Of a DNA stretch of 64,000 bases, positions 1 through 7,346 are shown piece by piece. Source of the DNA: JALORV01 sp963724365. Lineage in GTDB: Bacteria; Pseudomonadota; Gammaproteobacteria; Burkholderiales; Burkholderiaceae_F. The stretch covers positions 1 to 64,000 of the forward strand of contig CAVRUR010000016.1 in the NCBI GenBank assembly GCA_963724365.1, given 5' to 3'. The position numbers and the translations under genes are program-made. The notes under the pieces were generated by a model, which did not search any database, had not been told where the DNA came from, and saw nothing but the letters and a program-made list of their open reading frames with translations. The first letter of the stretch is position 1. Every line of letters begins with the position of its first letter.

Positions 1-849
1 AGTTTCCTGCCAGTGCTCGAGCGCGTCCTTTTCGGTACGCCGGTAGCGCACGAGCCGCGCCATCAGGTCGTCGAAGTCGACCTGGTGGCCATCGAAGTCC
101 GGACCGTCGACGCAGGCGAACTTGACCTGCTCACCGACCTTGACGCGGCAACCGCCGCACATGCCGGTACCGTCGACCATGACGGGATTCAGGCTCACCA
201 TCGTCTTGATGCCGTGGCTGCGGGTGGCTTCGGAACAGCCCTTCATCATGATCGGCGGCCCGATCGCAACGACCTCGTCGATGTCCGGATGCCTGGCGAT
301 CGATTGCTTGATGCCCTCGGTGACGAGCCCCTTGATCCCGGCCGAGCCGTCGTCAGTGCAGACGATCAGTTCGTCGCAGACCTTGGCGAACTTGTCCTGC
401 CAGAAAATCAGGTCCTTGTTGCGGAAGCCGACCACGCCAATGACGTAGGCGCCGCTTTCCTTGTAGGCGCGGGCCTGCGGATAGACGGGCGCGACACCGA
501 GTCCGCCGCCGACGCAGATGACTTTCTTCGCGCTTCCGATGTGGCTCGGGATGCCCATCGGACCGACCAGCGCAAAGAGCGTCGTGCCGACCGTGCAGTT
601 GACCTGCATCTCCTTCGTGGTCTTGCCGACTGCCTGGATCACCAGCGTAATCGTGCCGCGCTCGCGGTCGAAGTCGGCGATCGTCAGCGGAATGCGCTCG
701 CCGTGCTCATGCTCCATCACGATGACGAACTGGCCGGGCTTGGCGGCCTTCGCCATCATCGGGTGCGCCACCTCCAGCATGTAGGTGACGTCCGAGTAGT
801 CCTCTCGCGCAACGATCCGGAACCCGGACCCCTGCTGGCCCTGCGCCAT
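1..849 (-). CDS. NfnA/SudB-like FAD/NAD-binding ferredoxin reductase subunit (3' end cut by window)
   Basis: This is an open frame of 283 codons running off the left edge; the ATG at 849 follows a GGGAGA ribosome site. The N-terminal half is a ferredoxin-reductase fold with an FAD-binding PGQFVIVM region, followed by the NAD-binding stretch VICVGGGLGVAPVYP. Near the end, the Cys-rich segment GTGMCGGCRV plus a later FACVDGPDF matches the [2Fe-2S] ligands of the small subunit of NADH-dependent ferredoxin:NADP oxidoreductase and of sulfide dehydrogenase (SudB). It is the last gene of the minus-strand KOR module and pairs logically with the GltD-like large subunit at 5236-7056. Inferred role: moving electrons between reduced ferredoxin and NAD(P). 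Only a few C-terminal residues should be missing. Confidence 0.85.
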   Translation of the reverse strand, partial: MAQGQQGSGFRIVAREDYSDVTYMLEVAHPMMAKAAKPGQFVIVMEHEHGERIPLTIADFDRERGTITLVIQAVGKTTKEMQVNCTVGTTLFALVGPMGIPSHIGSAKKVICVGGGLGVAPVYPQARAYKESGAYVIGVVGFRNKDLIFWQDKFAKVCDELIVCTDDGSAGIKGLVTEGIKQSIARHPDIDEVVAIGPPIMMKGCSEATRSHGIKTMVSLNPVMVDGTGMCGGCRVKVGEQVKFACVDGPDFDGHQVDFDDLMARLVRYRRTEKDALEHWQET

Positions 850-1113
850 CGTGGTCTCCCCGCGCGCTGCCGGTGATCCCGTGCACTCGTCTGCGCGGAG
901 CGTCGGCGGGAAGCGAGGCAATCGGCCTCACGTAGGACGGAGCATTCGCCTCGAACGCCGGACGGGGATTGATCTGGGGCAACGGACATCAACTCCGCGG
1001 CATACAGCGCTGCGTGTATGACACGAATTCGGCACCAGAGCGCGTCGCTCGGGTACCTGAACGCCGAGTTGAAACGACGGCGCTCTTGGCTACTGCCCTC
1101 GGGCGGCGAAAGG
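850..1113. other. 264-bp gap between reductase gene and ketoacyl synthase gene
   Basis: No convincing coding frame, terminator or promoter is visible. The short frames here are out-of-frame products of high GC. The gap is much longer than the 7-75 bp spacings elsewhere in this minus-strand module, so the reductase gene below it may have its own promoter. Confidence 0.4.
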
Positions 1114-2205
1114 CTACGCTGCGCTGGGCAGCCGATCGAACTGCAGCAGCGCCGAGCCGACCGAAAAGCTCGCGCCGAATCCCACCATCAGCACGGTTTG
1201 CCCGGGCTGCGCCCGCCCGTCACGGACCAGCTGGTCCAGCAGCAGCGGAATGCTCGCGCTCGACGTGTTACCGGTTTCGGCGAACGACGCGCACAGTCGG
1301 TCAGGTTCGATGCCGGTCTTTACGCAGGCCGGGATCAGGATGCGCGTCAGGTTGGCCTGGTGCGGAATCAGCCAGTCGATTTTCACACCGTCGCGCTGCA
1401 CGCGCTGGATCTCGTCGACCAGAATGCGGGTTGCACCCAGCGCGACCGGAGGCCCGGCCATAAACCAGCGCGCGGACTTCGGCACTTCGAACGACAGGTG
1501 CGCGGCTTGCATCCCCGAGCCCTTGACCATGCCGATCGTTTCGGCGTCGATCATCGAACTGGCGCGCACCGAACACAGCCGGGCGATTCCCTGCACACCC
1601 TGTCCGAGCAACACGCCGGCGGCCGCGTCGCCGAACAGCGTGCTGGTGCCGAACGCAAGCGGATCGTATGCGATGCAGCGCGACGAGAACTCGATCGCCA
1701 GGCAGGCGACCCGACGGTAGCCGAGCGCCTTCATCGTGCTGCTGCCGACGGCCAGCGCGTACATGAAGCCGGTGCAGGCGTTGCTGCCGATGTCGAGCAC
1801 AAACGGTGCGCCGAGATCGGCATGCTGCGTCCGAGCCGCCGCGACTATCTGCTGCGACAGGCCTGGGAAGCCATGCGTGCTCGATGACGAGACGATGATC
1901 GCGTCGAGCTCGGACCAGGCCTGGCCCTGCATCAGTCGCTCGAGCAGGTCAAGCCCGACCGCAACTGGCGAATCCTCCGACGCGAAGAAGCGGCGCGCTC
2001 GCAGGCCGGTCTTCTTCTCGATCAGCTCGGTGCGCTCCTGGATGCGCGCCACAATTTCCGCAGTGGCTTCATCGTCGATCTCGATGCCGTCGAGCAGCAA
2101 CTGCCCCATGCTGCGGTTCGATACGACCGTCTCCGGAAGCGTGCTGGTCGTCGCAAGTATTGATACGAGGTTCTGCAATGGCTGCTCCGCCGGGTTGACG
2201 TCCAC
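1114..2205 (-). CDS. 3-oxoacyl-ACP synthase III (FabH-like ketoacyl synthase)
   Basis: A 363-residue thiolase-fold condensing enzyme. The catalytic triad of the KAS III family is intact: Cys144 in SNACTGF, His282 in IPHQAN and Asn313 in TGNTSSASIP. FabH normally joins acetyl-CoA to malonyl-ACP to start fatty-acid synthesis, but family members outside fab operons often make special acyl or quinolone products. Here it lies 75 bp downstream of korB and not near any fab, plsX or acpP gene, so a housekeeping role is doubtful. N-terminal residues 1-30 are longer than in E. coli FabH. The substrate cannot be deduced from the sequence. Confidence 0.85.
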   Translation of the reverse strand: MDVNPAEQPLQNLVSILATTSTLPETVVSNRSMGQLLLDGIEIDDEATAEIVARIQERTELIEKKTGLRARRFFASEDSPVAVGLDLLERLMQGQAWSELDAIIVSSSSTHGFPGLSQQIVAAARTQHADLGAPFVLDIGSNACTGFMYALAVGSSTMKALGYRRVACLAIEFSSRCIAYDPLAFGTSTLFGDAAAGVLLGQGVQGIARLCSVRASSMIDAETIGMVKGSGMQAAHLSFEVPKSARWFMAGPPVALGATRILVDEIQRVQRDGVKIDWLIPHQANLTRILIPACVKTGIEPDRLCASFAETGNTSSASIPLLLDQLVRDGRAQPGQTVLMVGFGASFSVGSALLQFDRLPSAA

Positions 2206-2280
2206 CGGTCACCGGAGACGACGACGCGAGCTTACCGCGGCGCGTAGTGCCGTCCCTGCGGTGTGGTTTGCGGAGCTAGG

Positions 2281-3336
2281 CTAGCTGAGCTCGGTGTTCA
2301 GCGCCGCAAGCGCTGCGGCTCCGGGGCAGAGATCCGCTTCGACCAGTCGATTGAGCGGTGTGGCCACGGTGTTCAGGTGGTCGTGCAGGTCATCGGCGGC
2401 GGGATCGACGAACAGCAACCCCGTAACGATCTCGCCGCGGTCCTGGTGGGCATGGATGTGACTGATGGCGGCGAGCCGGTCGCCGGGGTCGTAGCCGTCA
2501 TGCAGCTTGCGCAGTCGCAGCTGGCTGCCGTCATGCTGTGTGATCTCGATCACTTCCCCGGGTTCATACGCGGCACTGATGGCCTCGCGGCGGGGCATGA
2601 AGTCGAGGCGATTGACCGCATCGTTGTGTGCGCGCACGTAGTCATAGCTCTTGGTGCTGCCGGCATGATTGTTGAATGCGACGCAGGGGCTCAGGACATC
2701 GATCAGTGCGGTGCCGCTGTGGTGCAGTGCGCCCTTGATCAGGGGCACGAGCTGATCCTTGTCGCCGGAGAAGCTGCGCGCGACGTAAGTGATGCCGAGC
2801 TGGATCGCGAGCGACACCAGGTCGATCGCGGCGTCGCGGTTGACGGCGCCACGCTTGGACTTCGAGCCGCGGTCGGCCGTGGCTGAAAACTGTCCCTTGG
2901 TCAAGCCGTACACGCCGTTGTTTTCGACGATGTAGGTCATGTTGACGCCGCGCCGGACCATGTGGGCGAACTGGCCGAGCCCGATGGAAGCCGAATCGCC
3001 GTCGCCGGATACGCCCAGGTAGATCAGGTCGCGGTTCGCCAGGTTGGCGCCGGTAAGCACCGACGGCATGCGGCCATGGACCGAGTTGAAACCGTGCGAG
3101 TTGCCGAGGAAGTAGTCCGGGGTCTTGGACGAACAGCCGATGCCCGAGAGTTTGGCGACCCGGTGTGGTTCGATCTCGAGTTCCCAGCACGCCTGGATGA
3201 TCGCCGCGGAGATCGAATCGTGACCGCAGCCGGCGCACAGCGTCGAGATCTTGCCTTCGTAGTCGCGACGCGTATAGCCGAGGCGATTGATCGGCAGCGT
3301 GGGGTGACGCAGCTTGGGCTTGGCGAGATAGGTCAT
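2281..3336 (-). CDS. korB: 2-oxoacid (2-oxoglutarate):ferredoxin oxidoreductase, beta subunit
   Basis: A 351-residue thiamine-diphosphate subunit. It has the STLCAGCGHD cluster motif (Cys34, Cys37) near the N-terminus, the ThDP/Mg motif SGDGDSASIG followed by IVENNGVYGLTKGQFS, and a C-terminal tail typical of KorB-type beta subunits. With the alpha subunit it decarboxylates a 2-oxoacid to acyl-CoA and passes two electrons to ferredoxin. The stop of korA lies only 7 bp upstream, so the two are co-transcribed. Assignment to 2-oxoglutarate rather than pyruvate rests on overall resemblance to bacterial KorB proteins and is an inference. Confidence 0.9.
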   Translation of the reverse strand: MTYLAKPKLRHPTLPINRLGYTRRDYEGKISTLCAGCGHDSISAAIIQACWELEIEPHRVAKLSGIGCSSKTPDYFLGNSHGFNSVHGRMPSVLTGANLANRDLIYLGVSGDGDSASIGLGQFAHMVRRGVNMTYIVENNGVYGLTKGQFSATADRGSKSKRGAVNRDAAIDLVSLAIQLGITYVARSFSGDKDQLVPLIKGALHHSGTALIDVLSPCVAFNNHAGSTKSYDYVRAHNDAVNRLDFMPRREAISAAYEPGEVIEITQHDGSQLRLRKLHDGYDPGDRLAAISHIHAHQDRGEIVTGLLFVDPAADDLHDHLNTVATPLNRLVEADLCPGAAALAALNTELS

Positions 3337-3343
3337 GTCGGGC

Positions 3344-5236
3344 TCATGCTGCCTTGCCGCTCTTCAAGGGGCGGACGTTGTGTGCCTTGATGCGATCGCC
3401 GATCTCCTGGGCGATGAACCGCGCGGTGATGGGCGTGCCATCGAAGTGAAGGATGGGCACGAGTCGGGCCGGGTCGATCTCGAGTTCGTTGACCAGCATG
3501 GATCGCATCTGCGCATCCCGGTTCTGCTCGACGATGAACACGGACTCGTAATCGTCGATGAAGCGCTCGACCGCGTCCGGAAAGGGGAACGCTCGCAGGC
3601 GCATACGCGCGACGTGCACGCCCTGCTGCTCGAGCAGTGCGAGCGCCTCGTCCATTGCTGGCGCCGTTGAACCGTAGTAGATGACGGCGGCCGCGGCCTT
3701 CTGTGCCGGCTTGCGCACGATCGGCTGCGGCACCAGCGCCTTCGCGCTGTCAAATTTCCGCAGCAGGCGCTCCATGTTGTAGACGTAGTCGGACCCTGCT
3801 TCCGAGTAGCGGGCATAGGCGTCGCGTGTGCTGCCGCGGGTGAAGTAGGCGCCCCGCGTCGGATGGACACCGGGAAGCGTGCGGTACGGGATGCCGTCGC
3901 CGTCAACGTCGAGGTAACGGCCGAAATCCCGGCCGGAGTCGAGTTCCTCGGGTGTCATGACTTTGCCGCGGTCGTAACGTCGGGTGTCGTCCCACTTGAA
4001 CGGCGCGCACAGCCGATGGTTCATGCCGATATCGAGATCGGTCATCAGGAAGATCGGCGTCTGCAGGCGCTCGGCCAGGTCCAGCGACGCAGCGGCGAAC
4101 TCGAAACACTCGTATGGATCTTCCGGGAACAGCAGCACGTGCTTGGTGTCGCCGTGCGAGGCATAGGCACAAAGGAGCAGGTCGGACTGCTGCGTGCGCG
4201 TCGGCATGCCGGTCGAGGGACCGCCGCGCTGCACATCGATGATGACTGCCGGAACTTCCGCGAAGTACGCCAGCCCGATGAACTCGGTCATCAGCGAGAT
4301 GCCGGGGCCGGACGTCGCCGTGAATGCGCGGGCCCCGTTCCACGAGGCGCCGATCACCATGCCGATCGACGCGAGTTCATCCTCGGCCTGCACGATCGCA
4401 AACTTGTTGTGGCCGGTCTGGCGGTCGACCCGGTACCGGCTGCAGTACTTCTGAAAGGCTTCGGCCAGCGAGGACGACGGCGTGATCGGATACCACGCGC
4501 AGACCGTCGCGCCGCCGTAAACGCAACCGAGGGCCGCGGCCGCATTGCCCTCGACGAAGATGCGGTCACCCACCTTGTCACTGGCCTCGATGCGCAATCC
4601 AACCACGTCCTCCAGATGCTCGCGTCCGTAGTGCAGGCCGGTCATGAACGCGTCGAGGTTGGGCTTGATCAGCTTGTCCTTGCCCTTGTACTGCTCGCCG
4701 AGCAATTGCGCGATGACCTCCGGGTCGATGCCGAGCATGGCGGCCAGCGCACCGACGTACATGATGTTCTTCAGCAGTTGCCGTTCCTTGGGATCGGAAA
4801 ACTTCGCGGCTGCGATCTGCGTCAGCGGAATGCCGATGACATGAATGTCGTCACGGAACCGGTCGTCCGGCATCGGGCGCGTCGAGTCGTACAGCAGGTA
4901 GCCGCCGGGCTCGATTTCCTGCAGATCCTTGTCCCAGGTCTGCGGATTCATCGCGATCATCAGATCGACGCCGCCGCGCCGTCCGAGATGTCCATGCTCG
5001 GTGACGCGCACCTCGTACCAGGTCGGCAGTCCCTGGATGTTCGACGGGAAGATGTTGCGCGGGGACACCGGTATGCCCATGCGCAGGATGCTGCGCGCGA
5101 ACATTTCGTTGGCCGAGGCCGAGCCGGAGCCATTGACGTTGGCGAACTTGACGACAAAGTCGTTGACCGCCGTGATGCGAGGCGGCCGGGACGCTGCTGC
5201 GCCGGACGCCCTGCGGGGCTTGGTCGGCGCGTCCAT
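3344..5236 (-). CDS. korA: 2-oxoacid (2-oxoglutarate):ferredoxin oxidoreductase, fused gamma-alpha subunit
   Basis: 630 residues from the ATG at 5236, which overlaps the upstream stop as TGATG. A longer frame opens upstream but lies inside the preceding gene. Residues about 20-200 are the gamma domain (VKFANVNGSGSASANEMF). The alpha domain follows, with the pyrimidine-binding segment YPITPSSSLAEAF and the conserved TSGPGISLM and PSTGMPTRTQQSDL stretches. Fused gamma-alpha subunits are typical of aerobic and facultative KorAB enzymes. Known aromatic degraders such as Thauera and Azoarcus use a 2-oxoglutarate:ferredoxin/NADP oxidoreductase of this kind; whether this organism does so is inference. 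Confidence 0.9.
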   Translation of the reverse strand: MDAPTKPRRASGAAASRPPRITAVNDFVVKFANVNGSGSASANEMFARSILRMGIPVSPRNIFPSNIQGLPTWYEVRVTEHGHLGRRGGVDLMIAMNPQTWDKDLQEIEPGGYLLYDSTRPMPDDRFRDDIHVIGIPLTQIAAAKFSDPKERQLLKNIMYVGALAAMLGIDPEVIAQLLGEQYKGKDKLIKPNLDAFMTGLHYGREHLEDVVGLRIEASDKVGDRIFVEGNAAAALGCVYGGATVCAWYPITPSSSLAEAFQKYCSRYRVDRQTGHNKFAIVQAEDELASIGMVIGASWNGARAFTATSGPGISLMTEFIGLAYFAEVPAVIIDVQRGGPSTGMPTRTQQSDLLLCAYASHGDTKHVLLFPEDPYECFEFAAASLDLAERLQTPIFLMTDLDIGMNHRLCAPFKWDDTRRYDRGKVMTPEELDSGRDFGRYLDVDGDGIPYRTLPGVHPTRGAYFTRGSTRDAYARYSEAGSDYVYNMERLLRKFDSAKALVPQPIVRKPAQKAAAAVIYYGSTAPAMDEALALLEQQGVHVARMRLRAFPFPDAVERFIDDYESVFIVEQNRDAQMRSMLVNELEIDPARLVPILHFDGTPITARFIAQEIGDRIKAHNVRPLKSGKAA

Positions 5237-7056
5237 CAGGCTGCTTCCCTGTGCGGCGTGCGGCAGCCACGACCGGCCGGCGTCGGTTCGAGCAGGAACT
5301 TCTGCATGTCCCAGGCGCCGGTCGGGCAACGCTCGGCGCATAGCCCGCAGTGCAGGCAGACGTCTTCGTCCTTGACCATCACGCGGCCGGTCTTGAGTTC
5401 GGTCGAGACGTAGAGCGGCTGTTCCGGATTCAGCGCGGGTCGGCGCAGCCGGGTCCGCAGCTCGGTCTCATCGCCGTTGGCCGTGAACGTGATGCAGTCG
5501 GTCGGGCAGATGTCGACACAGGCATCGCATTCGATGCACTGGGACGCGGCGAATACGGTCTGGACATCGCAGTTCAGGCAGCGCTGCGCCTCCTTCCACG
5601 CGGTCTTTACGTCGAATCCGAGTTCGACTTCCACCTTGATGCTGCGCAGCGCCTGGTTGACGTCACGCCAGGGAACCTTGAAGCGTGCATCGGGCGCGAC
5701 CTCGTTGTCGTAGCTCCACTCGTGGATGCCCATTTTCTGCGACAGCAGCGTCACGCCCGGCCCCGGGCGCTCGCGGACATCCTCGCCGTGCAGGAACTTG
5801 TCGATCGAGATCGCCGCATCGTGGCCCTGCGCGACGGCCCAGATGATGTTCTTCGGGCCGAGCGCCGCGTCGCCTCCGAAGAACACGTCGCGGCGGGACG
5901 ACTGCAGTGTCACGCGGTCGAGTACCGGCATGCCGGACTTGTCGAAGTCGATGCCGGCATCGCGTTCGATCCACGGGAAGGAGTTTTCCTGCCCGACAGC
6001 CACCAGCACTTCGTCGCAGTCGAACTGCGCGTCGGGTTCGCCGGTCGGCACGAGCGTGCGTCGGCCCTTGTCGTCGTACACCGCCTTGACCTTCTCGAAG
6101 GTCATGCCGGTCAGCCGGCCGTTGTCGTGCAGGAATGCCCTGGGCACCAGGAAGTTGAGGATGGGGATGCCCTCGTGCTGCGCGTCCTCCTTCTCCCACG
6201 GCGACGCCTTCATCTCGTCGAATCCGGAGCGGACGATCACCTTGACATCCTCGCCGCCCAGACGCTTCGCGGTCCGGCAACAGTCCATCGCCGTGTTGCC
6301 GCCGCCGAGCACGATGACGCGCTTGCCGACCGTGGTGACGTGTCCGAAGGACACGGACGAGAGCCAGTCGATGCCGACATGGATCTTCTGCGCTGCCTCC
6401 GTGCGTCCGGGCACCTCGAGGTCGCGACCGCGCGGTGCGCCCGACCCGACGAACACGGCGTCGTACTTCTCCGCGAGGAGCCGCTTCATCGAATCGATGC
6501 GTACACCGCCGCGGAACTCGACGCCGAGGCCGAGCACGTAACCGGTTTCCTCGTCGATGACTTCCTCAGGTAACCGGAAGCGGGGAATCTGGGTACGGAT
6601 CATTCCGCCGGCCTTGGGGTCCTGGTCGAACACAATGACCTCGTAACCAAGAGGGGCAAGGTCGCGCGCAACCGTCAGCGAGGCCGGGCCGGCGCCGATG
6701 CAGGCCACGCGCTTTCCATTCATCGGCACACGCCGCCGTGGCATGCGGGGCCGTATGTCTTCCTTGAAATCCGCCGCGACGCGCTTGAGGCGGCAGATCG
6801 CCACGGGCTCGGGTCGGGCGACCTGGTTTTCCTCGACGCGCCCGCGTCGGCAGGCTGGTTCGCAGGGCCGGTCGCAGGTCCGCCCCAGAATGCCCGGGAA
6901 GACATTCGACTTCCAGTTGACCATGTAGGCGTCGGCGAAACGCCCGGCGGCGATCAGGCGGATGTACTCGGGAACAGGGGTATGCGCGGGGCAGGCCCAC
7001 TGGCAGTCCACGACCCGATGAAAGTGGTCGGGACGACGGATATCCGTCGCTTGCAC
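5236..7056 (-). CDS. GltD/NfnB-like FAD-dependent NAD(P) oxidoreductase with C-terminal 2x[4Fe-4S]
   Basis: Start chosen as the GTG at 7056, preceded by GAGGAGGAG; the open frame extends 75 codons further but that part looks non-coding. The product is 606 residues. Its N-terminal cluster domain has the cysteines of CQWACPAH and CDRPCEPACRRG. It is followed by an FAD site (CIGAGPASLTVARDL) and a NAD(P) site (VLGGGNTAMDC). Unlike plain GltD it carries a C-terminal bacterial ferredoxin domain with CIECDACVDICPTDC and CLHCGLCAERCPTG. It resembles the flavoprotein (KorC-type) subunit that links 2-oxoglutarate oxidation to NADP. It is the first gene of the module and overlaps korA by one base. Confidence 0.88.
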   Translation of the reverse strand: MQATDIRRPDHFHRVVDCQWACPAHTPVPEYIRLIAAGRFADAYMVNWKSNVFPGILGRTCDRPCEPACRRGRVEENQVARPEPVAICRLKRVAADFKEDIRPRMPRRRVPMNGKRVACIGAGPASLTVARDLAPLGYEVIVFDQDPKAGGMIRTQIPRFRLPEEVIDEETGYVLGLGVEFRGGVRIDSMKRLLAEKYDAVFVGSGAPRGRDLEVPGRTEAAQKIHVGIDWLSSVSFGHVTTVGKRVIVLGGGNTAMDCCRTAKRLGGEDVKVIVRSGFDEMKASPWEKEDAQHEGIPILNFLVPRAFLHDNGRLTGMTFEKVKAVYDDKGRRTLVPTGEPDAQFDCDEVLVAVGQENSFPWIERDAGIDFDKSGMPVLDRVTLQSSRRDVFFGGDAALGPKNIIWAVAQGHDAAISIDKFLHGEDVRERPGPGVTLLSQKMGIHEWSYDNEVAPDARFKVPWRDVNQALRSIKVEVELGFDVKTAWKEAQRCLNCDVQTVFAASQCIECDACVDICPTDCITFTANGDETELRTRLRRPALNPEQPLYVSTELKTGRVMVKDEDVCLHCGLCAERCPTGAWDMQKFLLEPTPAGRGCRTPHREAA

Positions 7057-7346
7057 GTGTCTCCTCCTCGACCGTCTTGGCGGCGAGTCATGATGTGGCG
7101 GCAGTGTATTCCGCTGCAGGCGGGCTGGGCACCTCGAGAAGACGATGCAGCGCATTGGACACAAACGTTCGAAACCCGGTCCCCCGGTGGTAGCATCCCG
7201 CGCTTGTCGCCAGGCCCTTTGCCTCAGGCCGACAGACTCGATGGTCGCACCGGAATCCGGTGGGGCCGTCGCCGGGACCACGACGCCGCTGGGCGAAGCG
7301 ACCGGGCATCTTCAACGAGAAACTCGTTCTGAAAGGTGATGGACCG
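7057..7346. promoter_or_regulatory. Shared intergenic region between the KOR module and the OGDH operon
   Basis: 290 bp lie between the GTG of the GltD-like gene and the ATG of sucA, so promoters for both divergent operons must sit here. The ribosome sites are clear on both sides (GAGGAGGAG on the minus strand, GAAAGGTGA on the plus strand). I see no strong consensus -35/-10 pair and no obvious operator palindrome. Confidence 0.5.

Noticed and set aside
1022..1036. GAATTCGGCACCAG resembles the EcoRI adaptor of cDNA libraries
   Set aside because: It differs from the adaptor (GAATTCGGCACGAG) and sits in ordinary sequence without a junction; chance similarity.
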